A stretch of 64,000 nt of DNA from JAVVEG01 sp032251455 (GCA_032251455.1 JAVVEG010000001.1:186001-250000); one strand, 5' to 3'. Counted from the stretch's first letter, positions 25,085 through 36,078 are shown. Made by a program: numbers and translations. Notes: generated by a model from the letters alone, not told the origin.

Positions 25085-27184
25085 ATGAAACATTCTGTTA
25101 TGCTGCTGCTTGCCGGCAGCCTGTTGTACGCCTGCGGTCCTGCGGGTCAACAAGAGGGGCAATCTGTCGAACCGGCCGAACTGGAAGAGCAGGAAACAGC
25201 TACTGTCGCTGCGGCAATGCCCGAGCTGGGCAGTTGGGGTGTTGATCTGAGTGCCCGTGACCTGAGCGTAGAGCCAGGTGACGATTTTTTCCGCTACGCC
25301 AATGGGCACTGGCTGGATAACTTCGAGATTCCTGCCGACCGCAGCAATCATGGCGCGTTCAATGCCCTGCGTGACCGTTCGGATGAAAGAGTCCGCCTGA
25401 TCATCGAGGAGTTGATCTCCTCCGAACCGGTCGCTGGCAGCATGGAACAGAAAATTGGCGATTACTATCGCAGTTTCATGGACACTGAGACTCTGAACGA
25501 ATTGGGCACCAGCCCGGTAGCGGCCTTGTTGAGCAGAATCGACTCGATCCAGACCAGGGCGGATCTTGTTGATGCCTTTGGTCGCTCTGAGCTTGAAGGA
25601 AGCTCTTCTCCGTTTGGTTTTGGGGTCAGCCCGGACAGAATAAATCCCGATCGCTATCAATTGGGAATTTTTGTGGGCGGATTGAGCCTGCCCGATCGTG
25701 ACTATTATCTGGAAGCGGATGAGCGCTTCGCCTCAATCCGCAATCAGTTCCGCGATCATGTCATTGCGATGTTGACGCTCGCCGGCAGAGAGGATTCTGC
25801 TGCAATGGCCGATGCCGTCATTGAAATCGAGACAGGTATAGCAACACATGTCTGGCCACGGGCTCAACGCAGGAATCGTGATCTGACCCACAACCCTATG
25901 AGTTATGAGCAATTCATCGAGACCTATGCTGATTTTGACTGGCAGGCTTATTTCATGGCTGCGGGTATCGATAGGGTGGAGGAACTGAATGTAGCCTATC
26001 CCAGCGCGATGCAACCGGTTATAGCCATGGTCAATAGTATTCCGCTGGAAAAGTGGAAAAGCTTCCTGACTTACAAACTGCTTACCAACAATGCCAGCCT
26101 GCTCTCCGAAGTGATCGATGATACCAATTTCCAGTTTTATGGCACTGTGCTCAATGGCATTCCGCAACAACGTGATCGCTGGGAGCGGGGAGTGGCCCGG
26201 GTGGGCGCCCTGAACAGCCTGGGTGAAGCGCTGGGAAAGCTGTATGTTGAGCGTTATTTTCCGGAATCAGCCAAGCAGCAGATGGAAGAGTTGGTGGAAA
26301 ATCTGCGCATGGCACTGGCGGAAAGTATTGTCGAAAATGACTGGATGGACGCTGCGACCAAGGCGGAGGCGAGCAGAAAACTGAATTCATTTCGCCCCAA
26401 GATAGCCTATCCGGATGTGTGGGAGGATCTCAGTGCGATTGCGATCAAACGAGAAGATTTGTTTGGCAATGCCAGGCAGGTACGTGAATATTTCTATCAG
26501 AAGTCCATCAACAGAATTGGTGCCATGACCGATCGGGAAGAGTGGGGTATGACTCCACAGACTGTCAACGCCTATTATAACTCCTCGTTCAATGAAATCG
26601 TCTTTCCCGCAGCCATTCTGCAGGCCCCATTTTTTGATCCGGCAGCAGATATGGCTGTGAACTATGGCGCCATTGGTGGGGTAATTGGCCATGAAATGGG
26701 ACATGGTTTTGATGACCAGGGTTCCAAGTCCGATTATCAGGGCGTGCAGCGAAACTGGTGGACTGATAGTGTGCGTGCCGCTTTCGAGGAGAAAACGGAG
26801 CAGCTGGTTGCTCAATACAATGCGTATGAACCGGTTACCGGACATTTTATCGATGGCAGTTTCACGTTAGGAGAGAATATTGGCGATGTCGGTGGCCTGT
26901 CGATGGCCTACCGCGCCTACAGGATTGCATTGGACGGAAAGGAAGCACCGCTTATCGATGGCTTGACCGGAGACCAGCGCTTCTTCCTGGCATGGGCTCA
27001 GGTCTGGCAGAGTAAAATCCGGGAAGATGCCCTGGTGTCACGACTTAAATCGGACCCGCATTCGCCCGCAGAGTATCGTGTCAATGGTGTTGTGCGTAAT
27101 CACGATGCCTGGTACGAAGCCTTTGCGGTAAAGGAGGACCATGCTTTGTATCTGGCGCCTGAGCTCAGGGTCCGCATCTGGTAA
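25085..27184 (+). CDS. M13 family zinc metallopeptidase, lipoprotein (PepO-like)
   Basis: A 699-residue neprilysin-type oligopeptidase. From the ATG at 25085 (GAGGGG upstream) the N-terminus MKHSVMLLLAGSLLYAC is a lipoprotein signal with the lipid cysteine at 17. A Gln/Glu-rich linker follows, then GDDFFRYANGHWLDN, where the M13 N-domain begins. The C-terminal catalytic part has the NAYYNSSFNEIVFPAAILQ substrate motif, zinc-binding HEMGH in GVIGHEMGHGFDDQG, the third ligand in ENIGDVGGL, and ends in the family-typical CxxW-like position, here RVRIW. Likely membrane-anchored in the periplasm, trimming peptides. Confidence 0.94.
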   Translation: MKHSVMLLLAGSLLYACGPAGQQEGQSVEPAELEEQETATVAAAMPELGSWGVDLSARDLSVEPGDDFFRYANGHWLDNFEIPADRSNHGAFNALRDRSDERVRLIIEELISSEPVAGSMEQKIGDYYRSFMDTETLNELGTSPVAALLSRIDSIQTRADLVDAFGRSELEGSSSPFGFGVSPDRINPDRYQLGIFVGGLSLPDRDYYLEADERFASIRNQFRDHVIAMLTLAGREDSAAMADAVIEIETGIATHVWPRAQRRNRDLTHNPMSYEQFIETYADFDWQAYFMAAGIDRVEELNVAYPSAMQPVIAMVNSIPLEKWKSFLTYKLLTNNASLLSEVIDDTNFQFYGTVLNGIPQQRDRWERGVARVGALNSLGEALGKLYVERYFPESAKQQMEELVENLRMALAESIVENDWMDAATKAEASRKLNSFRPKIAYPDVWEDLSAIAIKREDLFGNARQVREYFYQKSINRIGAMTDREEWGMTPQTVNAYYNSSFNEIVFPAAILQAPFFDPAADMAVNYGAIGGVIGHEMGHGFDDQGSKSDYQGVQRNWWTDSVRAAFEEKTEQLVAQYNAYEPVTGHFIDGSFTLGENIGDVGGLSMAYRAYRIALDGKEAPLIDGLTGDQRFFLAWAQVWQSKIREDALVSRLKSDPHSPAEYRVNGVVRNHDAWYEAFAVKEDHALYLAPELRVRIW

Positions 27185-27226
27185 CACTTTCCTGATTCAT
27201 TATCAGCCGGGATGCTCGACAGACCC

Positions 27227-30200
27227 ATGGCCTTGTATATCATCAGTTCAAATCGGGTTGAATCCCTGCAGGCTCATATGGCTGAGTTGCTGCTGACCGC
27301 ACCCTTGCCAGACGCTTTCCAGAGTGAGCAAGTAGTGGTTCCCGGCATGGCGATGGCACGCTGGCTCAATCTGGAGCTGGTGAAATCCCTGGGGATAGCC
27401 AGTAACATCAATTATGCCTTGCCGGCAGCCTGGATATGGCAACTTGCTGCAGACGTATTTGCGGTGGACGAGGGCCAGCAGGCGGGTGCGGAGCAGATAG
27501 AGGATCCGTTGGGCAGAGAACTGGCTGCCTGGAAAATCTTTAGCTTGCTACCCGATTTGCTCCAGGATCCTGAATTCGTTTCCCTGCGCGCCTACCTGAA
27601 GGATGATGAAAGCACGGGAATCAAGCGTTGGCAGCTTGCGGTGCGCATTGCCGATGTATTTGATCGATATCAGTTTTACCGACCGGACTGGATCAGAGCC
27701 TGGAGCATAATCCCGTCGACCAGGCAAACAGGCAATGCGGACGAACAACAAGCCTGGCAGCGTATCCTGTGGCAAAGTCTGATCAAAGATCTGTCAAAAC
27801 CCGATCGTGTGAGCATGATCGATCAATTGCTGGCGCGAATGCACAACAACAAGCCGCCCGAGGCATTGCCTGCCCGACTTTGCTGTTTTGCCTTGTCAAC
27901 GCTGCCACCTTTGTATGTGCAAGTGTTGCAAGCCCTGGCCGGGCATAGTGACGTGTACCTCTTTCAACACAGCCCGACCGATCAGTATTGGGCTGATATC
28001 AAGAGCAAAAAACAGTTGTCGCGGTTACGACTGCAGAATGCTGACAGTGCGGACTACTATGACAGCGGCAATGAATTATTGGCCTCCTGGGGGCGACAGG
28101 GCCAGGCTTTTCAGGATTTGTTGATCAGCGCCGAATCGGTTGACTCAGCACAATGGGAAGATTATCAGGAGCCGGGTACAGCATCTTTGCTGAACCGTCT
28201 GCAGCAGGGAATTTTCAAACTGCAGAATGGTGAAATCAGGGAATCTGTGGCAGTTGATGCATCGATCAAGGTGGCTGTTTGCCATAGCGCGATGAGAGAG
28301 TGCCAGGTGCTCCATGATGAGTTGTTGCACACCCTGCAAAACGATGCGGAGTTGCAACCGGAAGATATTCTGGTGATGATTCCCCAGATAAGTGATTATG
28401 CTCCCTATATAGAAGCTGTCTTCAGTTATGATGAAAATGGCAGCCGTCCTTTCCTGCCCTGGAATCTGTCCGATACCACAGTGGCGGAAGAACACCCACT
28501 GGTTGATATCTTTTTCCAGTTGCTGGCACTGCCGGAGAGCCGGTTTGGCTATTCTGAAGTGATGAATTATCTGACTGTCCCCGAGATCATGGAGAAATTC
28601 GGTCTGGATCGCAACGGCTGCGATGCAGTTGCTGTCCTTCTGCAGGAAACACGGGTGCATTGGGGGCTGGATGGAGAACACAAAGTTGAATTGACATTGC
28701 CGGCCGTTGATCAGAATACCTGGCGCCAGGCCGAGGATCGTCTGCTGGCCAGTTATGCCATGGATAGTGAGTTTGCTGATACTGCCGATTTCACCTGGCA
28801 GGAACTGGCTCTGCTGCCTGTGTTCGAAGGTGCCTTGGGAGAAGCCGCCGGATGTTTTTTCAATCTGCTGAGCAAACTGAAAAGATGGCGTGAGCTATTG
28901 CAAGGGGAAAAGTCCGGGCGAACCTGGCAGCTGTTGATCAACACCTTGCTGGATGATTTCTTCATGGAAACTGGGGAAGATGACAGCAAATTGCAACAGA
29001 TACGCGATGTCGTTGACCGAAGCAGTCAACAGATGGGCGAGCTGTCGATCTCCAGAGAACTGCTGATCACATGTTTGCGCTCCTCACTCGGCTCCCAGCC
29101 GGGACACAGCAGGTTTTTCAGTGGAGGTATCACATTTTGCGGAATGCGACCCATGCGCAGCCTCCCATTCAAGCTTATCTGTATTCTGGGTTTACAGGAT
29201 ATGGCATTTCCACGCCGGGAGCAGGCCATCGAATTTGATCTGATGGCGAATTACTGGCGGCCCGGCGATCCTCGCAAGGGAGATGAAGACAGATACCTGT
29301 TTCTGGAAACCCTGCTATGTGCCAGGCAAAGAATCTATTTCAGCTATTGTGGCCGTAGCCTGAAAGACAATACGCCGTGCCAGCCCTCGATACTTTTGCG
29401 TGAACTGCTTGACTTCATCGACGCCGCTTACCTGCCGCTCAACGGCGGGGATGGATTGATGAGTGAGGCACTTACTCAAGTTCATTCCATGCAGCCCTTC
29501 AATCCAAGGAACTATCAAGGTGGTTCAGATACCAATAGCTATGATGATTATTGGTGCCAGGTAGCCCGGGTTTTGCAGAGAGCGGAACCTGTTCAAGCTG
29601 GCTATCTGGATAACTTGCCCTTGCTGCCCGATTCTGTTGATTCCGAGGAAAGGGGTAAAAATATCGAACTGGGCAGCTTGCAACGATTTCTGAAGGATCC
29701 GATAGCAGGCTTCTTCAATGACAGCTTGGGCATCTATCTGAGTCAAACGGAACAGAATGCCGATGAAGAACCCTTTGATCTGGATAATCTTCAACTGTGG
29801 AGCATCAAGCAACGCATGTTGTCTGATCTGATGATGGGTAAAGAAACTGCACTCAAATCACTGAGGGCAGAAGCGGGTCTTCCGCATGGTTTTCAGGGAG
29901 ACAGGGTTTTCCATGCAGCCAGAGAGGCGGTGGATAAACTGAGGGATAGACTCGTCGAGTACCAGCAATGTACACAGACGCCGCTCGCAATAGAGCTTGA
30001 GATGAAACATGGCTATGTGTTGAGCGCTCAATCCCGTTTGTATTCTGGGCGTGGTTTGTTGCATGCAAGCCCTTCAAAATTTAAAGGCAAAGCCGTACTG
30101 GCCATCTGGCTGGAACATCTCGTCCTTTGTGCCGCAGAAAAACTTCCGGCAGAGGAGTGTTCATTACTGATCGCTACAGACAGGGTGTTCCGTTTTCCTG

Positions 30201-30529
30201 TGCTTCCATCCACGGATGCCATGACAATCCTTGAAGACTATCTGGCGCTTTATCGATTGGCCTGGCAACGGCCTTTATGTTTTTTTCCGGCCAGCAGTTT
30301 TTCCTGGATGTGGCATTATCATCTCAGTACAGATGAAGAGAAGGCAAACAAGGAAGCGCTCAAAGTCTGGAAAGGCAACGAATATTACGGTCCTGCCGGT
30401 GAAGAAGCAGAGCCGTATGTGCAACTGGCCCTGAGAGGCCAGAAAGGGAACCCCCTCCATCGGGAAGAATTCAGAGAACTGGCCAAAAGATTTTTTGCTC
30501 GAGCCTTGGCTAATGGAGAATCAAAGTGA
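27227..30529 (+). CDS. recC: Exodeoxyribonuclease V gamma subunit RecC
   Basis: Scaffold and Chi-recognition subunit of RecBCD. It has 1,100 residues counted from MALYIISSNRVESLQ, which aligns with the E. coli start; an ATG at 27212 would add five residues. The N-terminal part keeps the inactive helicase fold (VPGMAMARWLNLELVKSLGIASNINYALPAAWIW; FDRYQFYRPDWI) and the C-terminal part the inactive nuclease fold. FCGMRPMRSLPFKLICILGLQDMAFPR and DPRKGDEDRYLFLETLL are conserved landmarks. Its stop overlaps the recB GTG. Order recC-recB-recD, without the ptr gene that separates recC and recB in E. coli. Confidence 0.96.
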   Translation: MALYIISSNRVESLQAHMAELLLTAPLPDAFQSEQVVVPGMAMARWLNLELVKSLGIASNINYALPAAWIWQLAADVFAVDEGQQAGAEQIEDPLGRELAAWKIFSLLPDLLQDPEFVSLRAYLKDDESTGIKRWQLAVRIADVFDRYQFYRPDWIRAWSIIPSTRQTGNADEQQAWQRILWQSLIKDLSKPDRVSMIDQLLARMHNNKPPEALPARLCCFALSTLPPLYVQVLQALAGHSDVYLFQHSPTDQYWADIKSKKQLSRLRLQNADSADYYDSGNELLASWGRQGQAFQDLLISAESVDSAQWEDYQEPGTASLLNRLQQGIFKLQNGEIRESVAVDASIKVAVCHSAMRECQVLHDELLHTLQNDAELQPEDILVMIPQISDYAPYIEAVFSYDENGSRPFLPWNLSDTTVAEEHPLVDIFFQLLALPESRFGYSEVMNYLTVPEIMEKFGLDRNGCDAVAVLLQETRVHWGLDGEHKVELTLPAVDQNTWRQAEDRLLASYAMDSEFADTADFTWQELALLPVFEGALGEAAGCFFNLLSKLKRWRELLQGEKSGRTWQLLINTLLDDFFMETGEDDSKLQQIRDVVDRSSQQMGELSISRELLITCLRSSLGSQPGHSRFFSGGITFCGMRPMRSLPFKLICILGLQDMAFPRREQAIEFDLMANYWRPGDPRKGDEDRYLFLETLLCARQRIYFSYCGRSLKDNTPCQPSILLRELLDFIDAAYLPLNGGDGLMSEALTQVHSMQPFNPRNYQGGSDTNSYDDYWCQVARVLQRAEPVQAGYLDNLPLLPDSVDSEERGKNIELGSLQRFLKDPIAGFFNDSLGIYLSQTEQNADEEPFDLDNLQLWSIKQRMLSDLMMGKETALKSLRAEAGLPHGFQGDRVFHAAREAVDKLRDRLVEYQQCTQTPLAIELEMKHGYVLSAQSRLYSGRGLLHASPSKFKGKAVLAIWLEHLVLCAAEKLPAEECSLLIATDRVFRFPVLPSTDAMTILEDYLALYRLAWQRPLCFFPASSFSWMWHYHLSTDEEKANKEALKVWKGNEYYGPAGEEAEPYVQLALRGQKGNPLHREEFRELAKRFFARALANGESK

Positions 30530-33500
30530 CAGGGCACAGCTCAACAGGGCACAAATCAGCAGACAGTGAGGCCTTGATTCTTGATGCCGAACAGCTCATG
30601 CAGATGCCCTTAGCTGGCATGAAACTGATCGAAGCCAGCGCAGGTACCGGTAAAACCTATGCTATCGCCAACTTTTATCTGCGTTATATTCTGGCGGGAT
30701 ATGTGACTGCTGAAATTCTGGTGGTGACATTCACCAATGCCGCGACGGAAGAATTGCGAGGACGGATTCGACAACGATTGCATGAAGCACTTCGTGTGCT
30801 GACAACAAATACCCAGTCCGAGGCAATCGAGGATGAATATCTGCGACTGTTATTGTGGCAAGATTCGAACGGGTCGGATAAAGCAGAAAGAGTCGCCCGT
30901 CTTAAGCTGGCAACCAGAACCATGGATGAAGCCGCCATCCATACGATTCATGGGTTTTGCCAGCGAACCTTGATTGATCATGCGTTTTACAGCGGGCAGG
31001 GTTTTGATACCAGTTTGAGCGCCGAGGATGATTTGCTGTGGCAGCAATCCCTGCAGGACTGGTGGCGCAAGTCCTGTTATGAACTGGATGCGGACAAGGG
31101 GGTTCTGTTTGCAACGGCACTGGGCTCATTCTCGGCTTTCATGAAACGGCAGCGACCTCTTCGACGCATAGGATCACCGAAGATACTGCCAACTATTGCT
31201 GAATCACCGGATAAGCTTTATGAACTCTGGCTTGCCTGTAGGAAACCGGCAAGTCAACTCGCCAGGCAATGGCAGCAACGTGGCGAAGAGATCAAAGCCA
31301 TTTTGCTCAATTCTAATGCACTAAGCCGCAGGAAGGAGAAATACGGTGCCGATAATCTCCAGGCACTTTTTCTGCAATGGGATGATTTTTTCGGCAAGGA
31401 TGACTTGTTGCAGTTTCCTGCTCAATTTGACTTGCTTTCGGCGGATACGCTCCAGAAAAATACCAAACCAACAGCGAAGGAAGACCCAGCATTACAGGAT
31501 CCTTTTTTCCTGACCTGTGCAAAACTGATCAATAGCACTGAATCAATCCGCTCCCGATTTCTGTTTCGAGCCCTGCAGGAGGCTACTGCCTATGCCAGGG
31601 AGAAAATAGAAGCAATCAAGCTCAGTTCTGGCAGCATGACCTTCAATGATCAATTGACGCGTTTGCATGCGGCTTTGCATGGTCCTCAGGGGTCAATTCT
31701 TGCGCAGCGGATAAGGCAAAGCTTTCCGGTTGCGATGATTGATGAGTTTCAGGATACCGATGCAATTCAATACGCGATTTTTCGTCAAATCTACCAGTTC
31801 CCGGTAACAACTGTCGCGCAGGAAAAGAGCGAAGGCAAGGCGATCAGCCTGTTGATGATAGGTGACCCGAAACAGGCGATTTACAGCTTCCGGGGCGGGG
31901 ATATTTTCACTTACATGCAGGCGCGCAAGGATGTCGCCGCGCATAGATATACGCTGGATACGAACTGGCGCTCCACGCCTGGATTGGTCGATGCGGTGAA
32001 TGCCATTTTCGGTTACCGGCAAGATCCTTTCCTGTTTTCTGATGCCATTGAATTTAAACCAGTAAAGCCCAACCCGGTGAAGAACAAACCGGAATTGCTC
32101 GATGAGGGCAAACCGAAGACACCATTGGTGCTTTGGCGTTTGCCGGTTGATGAAAAGTCCTCTCCCTTCACATCGAGCTCTGCGGCGGAACAGGTACAGG
32201 AAGCGGTGGCAGATGAAATAGCCTCGCTGATCAAGGCGGGCAGTACTGGCAGGGCCAGCCTCGGCGATAAGTCTCTCACACCTGGTGATGTTGCCGTCCT
32301 GGTACGTACGCTTAGACAAGGCAATGCTGTACGTGAGGCGCTTTCCCGGCGAGGCATCAATGCCGTCACAGTTGGCTGGGAAAATGTGTTCAATACCGAC
32401 GAGGCTCAAGGTTTGCTGCTTATACTGCAAGCTCTGGTCTATCCTGAGGACAAGAGGGCTTTGCGGCGGGCCTTGAGCAGTAGTTTGCTGGCTTATACCT
32501 ACCTGGAAATTGCAGAACATCTGCAGGAAGAAAATCGTGCCCAATGGAAGCTGAATTTTTACAAGCTGTCGATACTCTGGCAACAGAAAGGCTTTATGGT
32601 GATGTTTCAGACCTTGCTGCAAAGTGTCGGAATCGGCTCCGGTCTGGCGCAGGGAGATATGCCCGAACGACGTCTGACCAATTTGCTGCATCTGGCTGAG
32701 TTACTGCAACAAAAAGCAAAACAGCTACCCGGTCACATAGCTTTGTTGAACTGGTACCAGCAACAACTGGGTGGCGAAGACAAGGAAACCGAGCTGCGAC
32801 TGGAGAGTGATGAAGCACTGGTGAAAATAGTCACCATCCATGCCAGCAAGGGACTTGAGTATCCGCTTGTGTTTGTCCCGTTCCTGTGGTCATGCAGACC
32901 AGCGAGCGCCCCGCTGTGCTTCCATGATGAACAGGGTCAACTGTGTATTGATCTCGGTTCGGATACGTATGACGGGCATTTGCCACTGGCTGAAAAAGAA
33001 CGGCTGGCAGAAGATGTGAGGTTGGCCTATGTCGCCCTGACCAGGGCCAGCGCCAGACTTTACCTGGTCTGGGGAGAAAGCATGAGAAGCAATGCAGAGA
33101 AAACGGCTTTATCCTATTTGTTTGTGCCAGAACAGCAAGCAGCGATGCTGGATACCCAATTACCGCAAGCCTACCAGGGGCGAGTGGATACCGGACAGGT
33201 ACTGTCCAAGTTGTGTAAGAATGCAGGCGGCACAATTACAGTGAGCACGTTGCCACAAAGCACATGCAATCATTCCGTTGCGGATACAGAGAATTCAGTG
33301 TCATTTCCAGACCGCACATCATCTGCAAACGAGTTACAGGCGGCAGTATTCAGTGGCAGGAATGTCAGTGATTGGCGCATAAACAGCTTTAGTTCCCTGA
33401 CCAGGAATATCCATCAGAATGCTCTTGCAGGTAAGAAGCGTTCTTCGTCACGCGATGAATTGCGGGATGAGATTCTGAATTTTCCCGCTGGCAGTCATGT

Positions 33501-34206
33501 TGGTCTGTTCATGCATGCCTTGCTTGAAGAGATTGACTTTCAATCGGCTATCGGAGAACAGGCCAGGGTGGTGTTTCAACGGCATGCCCCACGTTATGGC
33601 CTGGATCACAGGGATAATGAGGCCGTGGTGGGCAGATGGCTGGAGTCTATTGTCCATACCGTGCTGGATCAAACGACGGGTTTCAGTCTGGCCTGTCTGG
33701 CATCGGAGCAGCGTCTGAATGAACTGGAGTTTGATTTTTCGGTTGCACGATTTGATCCTTCTGCATTGAATGCCTTGCTGGCCCGCCACAGCGAGCAGGC
33801 CTTGATGCCCCTGCAACTGAATGCCTTTCAGGGTGTGATGACCGGGGTCATAGATCTGGTCTTCTGCACAGGGGGCAGGTATTACCTGGCCGATTACAAG
33901 AGTAATTTCCTGGGTGCTACATTGTCCGATTACAACAGGGCCTCTATGCACAAAGCCATCATAGATCGGCGTTATGATCTGCAGTATCTGCTGTATTGTG
34001 TTGCCTTGCATCGGTATCTGCAATGGCGGATCCCGGACTATGCCTATCAGACCCATTTTGGTGGCGTGTATTATCTTTTTCTGCGCGGAATGCGGTCTGA
34101 GCGGGGGCCAGAATATGGTGTGTTTTATGACAGGCCAGCCGAGGCATTGGTTTTGGCCCTGGATGCACTTTTTGCTGATAGCAGTTCGGGTAGATTGATC
34201 CACTGA
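30526..34206 (+). CDS. recB: Exodeoxyribonuclease V beta subunit RecB
   Basis: 3'-5' helicase and nuclease of RecBCD. It has 1,226 residues starting with GTG at 30526, overlapping the recC stop. UvrD-type helicase motifs: Walker A in IEASAGTGKTYAIA, VTFTNAATEELRGRIR (Ia), TIHGFCQRTL, MIDEFQDTDAIQY (II), LLMIGDPKQAIYSFRGGD (III), TLDTNWRSTPGL (IV), IVTIHASKGLEYPLVFVPFLW (V) and RLAYVALTRASARLYLVWG (VI). The C-terminal nuclease has the metal-binding GVIDLVF and catalytic ADYKSN. The protein is full length and apparently intact. Confidence 0.97.
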   Translation: MTGHSSTGHKSADSEALILDAEQLMQMPLAGMKLIEASAGTGKTYAIANFYLRYILAGYVTAEILVVTFTNAATEELRGRIRQRLHEALRVLTTNTQSEAIEDEYLRLLLWQDSNGSDKAERVARLKLATRTMDEAAIHTIHGFCQRTLIDHAFYSGQGFDTSLSAEDDLLWQQSLQDWWRKSCYELDADKGVLFATALGSFSAFMKRQRPLRRIGSPKILPTIAESPDKLYELWLACRKPASQLARQWQQRGEEIKAILLNSNALSRRKEKYGADNLQALFLQWDDFFGKDDLLQFPAQFDLLSADTLQKNTKPTAKEDPALQDPFFLTCAKLINSTESIRSRFLFRALQEATAYAREKIEAIKLSSGSMTFNDQLTRLHAALHGPQGSILAQRIRQSFPVAMIDEFQDTDAIQYAIFRQIYQFPVTTVAQEKSEGKAISLLMIGDPKQAIYSFRGGDIFTYMQARKDVAAHRYTLDTNWRSTPGLVDAVNAIFGYRQDPFLFSDAIEFKPVKPNPVKNKPELLDEGKPKTPLVLWRLPVDEKSSPFTSSSAAEQVQEAVADEIASLIKAGSTGRASLGDKSLTPGDVAVLVRTLRQGNAVREALSRRGINAVTVGWENVFNTDEAQGLLLILQALVYPEDKRALRRALSSSLLAYTYLEIAEHLQEENRAQWKLNFYKLSILWQQKGFMVMFQTLLQSVGIGSGLAQGDMPERRLTNLLHLAELLQQKAKQLPGHIALLNWYQQQLGGEDKETELRLESDEALVKIVTIHASKGLEYPLVFVPFLWSCRPASAPLCFHDEQGQLCIDLGSDTYDGHLPLAEKERLAEDVRLAYVALTRASARLYLVWGESMRSNAEKTALSYLFVPEQQAAMLDTQLPQAYQGRVDTGQVLSKLCKNAGGTITVSTLPQSTCNHSVADTENSVSFPDRTSSANELQAAVFSGRNVSDWRINSFSSLTRNIHQNALAGKKRSSSRDELRDEILNFPAGSHVGLFMHALLEEIDFQSAIGEQARVVFQRHAPRYGLDHRDNEAVVGRWLESIVHTVLDQTTGFSLACLASEQRLNELEFDFSVARFDPSALNALLARHSEQALMPLQLNAFQGVMTGVIDLVFCTGGRYYLADYKSNFLGATLSDYNRASMHKAIIDRRYDLQYLLYCVALHRYLQWRIPDYAYQTHFGGVYYLFLRGMRSERGPEYGVFYDRPAEALVLALDALFADSSSGRLIH

Positions 34207-34215
34207 GAATCTTTG

Positions 34216-36078
34216 ATGACAAGCAAAACAACAGCAAGTCTCGAATTTCTGTACCAACAGGGTGCTCTGTCCGCCCTGGGTTATGCCTTTGCCAGATTTG
34301 TGACCCGGTATGCCGGAGAGCCCTTGGACAGCTTGTTGGGACTTTCTGCGGCCCTGGTCAGTGAAACGAATCAACAGGGTGATGTCTGTCTGAATCTGGA
34401 TGTGCATGCCAACAAACCTGTGTTTGTCCAGTTGGATGATACAGGCACAGAAGCCATCACTTTACCCAAGGTTCCAGCCTTGCCGCAGTGGTTACTCTAT
34501 CTGGACTCGAAACCTTGTGTCGGTAAACCGGGTGAGATGGCACCATTGATTCTGGATGGGGAAAAACTCTATCTGGGAAAATTCTGGCACTATGAAAATA
34601 TGGTTGCCCAGCAGATAGGCAATCGGGTTGGTCTTGTTCCGGGGCTGGATTACCAGGTGTTGCAGGCGGGTCTGCATCGACTTTTCCCCGAGCAGGCTGA
34701 TTCCAGTGAGCAGGTGAACTGGCAGATGCTGGCCACTGCAATTGCGGTTAGTCGTTATTTTGCGGTCATCTCGGGAGGTCCGGGAACCGGCAAGACAACC
34801 ACGGTGGTCAAGGTGCTGGCACTGCTGCTGGAGCAGGATCCACAGATGCGGATCCATCTGGCAGCACCCACCGGAAAGGCTGCCGCGCGCATGGTCGAAT
34901 CGATTCGACAGAGAAAACACGCAATACCTGATGCAGACGTGCGGAACCGAATTCCAGATCAGGCCAGTACATTGCATCGACTGTTGTCATTCAATGGCCG
35001 GAAGTTTCGCAAAAACAGGGACAACAGGCTGGTCACTGACTGTGTTGTCGTCGATGAGGCATCCATGATAGACATGACCTTGATGACCCGTTTGCTGGCG
35101 GCATTGCCTGATGATTGCCGGGTAATCCTGCTGGGTGATCGTGACCAGTTGGCCTCGGTTGAAGCGGGTAGCGTACTGGGGGACATAACTGGTCACGGGA
35201 TCGATATCGTCTACAGTGCAACACAACTGGATTTGCTGAATAGCTTGACTGGGGAAAGGCTTGTTCAGGACAGTCAGAGAAGCAGTCTGCCAGAAATCGC
35301 CAATTGCATTGGACTGCTGCAGACCAGCTACCGTTTTCATGCCAGCAGTGTGCTGGGGAGGTTTGCCCAACTGATCAATGCGGGGCAAGCAGAGCAGGCG
35401 CTGGCGCTGATTCGTCAGTCCGATTCCTCCGTCAGCTGGCTGGAAGCCAATGACAGAGAAAACGACCGGCAGGTGGTGATGCGGGCAGTTGAGCAGTACA
35501 GTGGCTATCTTCGCTGCCAGAGCCCGGCAACAGCATTGCAGGAGTTCAATCGCTTCAGGGTGCTGTGTGCAGTCCATGAAGGCCCTTCCGGGGATTTGTC
35601 GCTCAATCATGAAATTGAAGTGAGTCTGCAGCAGACAGGTTTGCTGGACCCGGGACAAATGACCGCAGATGCGCTTTACCACGGCAAGCCGGTAATGGTC
35701 ACCGCCAATGATTATGAGCTGAACCTGTTCAATGGTGATACCGGTCTGGCCTGGCGGAATGATGCGGGTAAACTGCGGATATGGTTTCAAACTGCCGATG
35801 GCGCAGTGAGGGACATTTCCCCGGATACGCTTCCCGCCTGGGTACCGGCATGGGCATTGACCATTCACAAGTCACAAGGGTCTGAGTATGACTGTGTGGT
35901 ATTGACCCTGCCGCAGCAGGCCAGCAGTCCGTTGTTATGCCGCGAACTGGTCTATACCGCAATAACCAGGGCCAGACACGAGGTTCTTGTGCATGCCAGC
36001 GAAACAGTCTTCATTGCTGCCTGCCAGCATGAGATAGTCCGCTCAACAGGTTTGGGGCAAAGGCTGGGTTGGCGATAA
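34216..36078 (+). CDS. recD: Exodeoxyribonuclease V alpha subunit RecD
   Basis: 5'-3' helicase of RecBCD. It has 620 residues from ATG at 34216; a TTG directly before it is in frame. Walker A is in VISGGPGTGKTTTVVKVL, followed by LAAPTGKAAARM, Walker B DEASMIDMTLM, ILLGDRDQLASVEAG, LQTSYRF and the C-terminal ALTIHKSQGSEYDCVVLTLP and ELVYTAITRARHEV. It begins nine bases after the recB stop. An AT-rich palindrome follows 28 bases after the stop. Confidence 0.97.
   Translation: MTSKTTASLEFLYQQGALSALGYAFARFVTRYAGEPLDSLLGLSAALVSETNQQGDVCLNLDVHANKPVFVQLDDTGTEAITLPKVPALPQWLLYLDSKPCVGKPGEMAPLILDGEKLYLGKFWHYENMVAQQIGNRVGLVPGLDYQVLQAGLHRLFPEQADSSEQVNWQMLATAIAVSRYFAVISGGPGTGKTTTVVKVLALLLEQDPQMRIHLAAPTGKAAARMVESIRQRKHAIPDADVRNRIPDQASTLHRLLSFNGRKFRKNRDNRLVTDCVVVDEASMIDMTLMTRLLAALPDDCRVILLGDRDQLASVEAGSVLGDITGHGIDIVYSATQLDLLNSLTGERLVQDSQRSSLPEIANCIGLLQTSYRFHASSVLGRFAQLINAGQAEQALALIRQSDSSVSWLEANDRENDRQVVMRAVEQYSGYLRCQSPATALQEFNRFRVLCAVHEGPSGDLSLNHEIEVSLQQTGLLDPGQMTADALYHGKPVMVTANDYELNLFNGDTGLAWRNDAGKLRIWFQTADGAVRDISPDTLPAWVPAWALTIHKSQGSEYDCVVLTLPQQASSPLLCRELVYTAITRARHEVLVHASETVFIAACQHEIVRSTGLGQRLGWR

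Noticed and set aside
31693..32691. 332-codon minus-strand frame opposite recB
   Set aside because: recB is intact with all helicase motifs in order; the antisense protein looks like random translation.
33448..34407. 319-codon minus-strand frame across the recB-recD junction
   Set aside because: Antisense to two well-supported genes and without family features.
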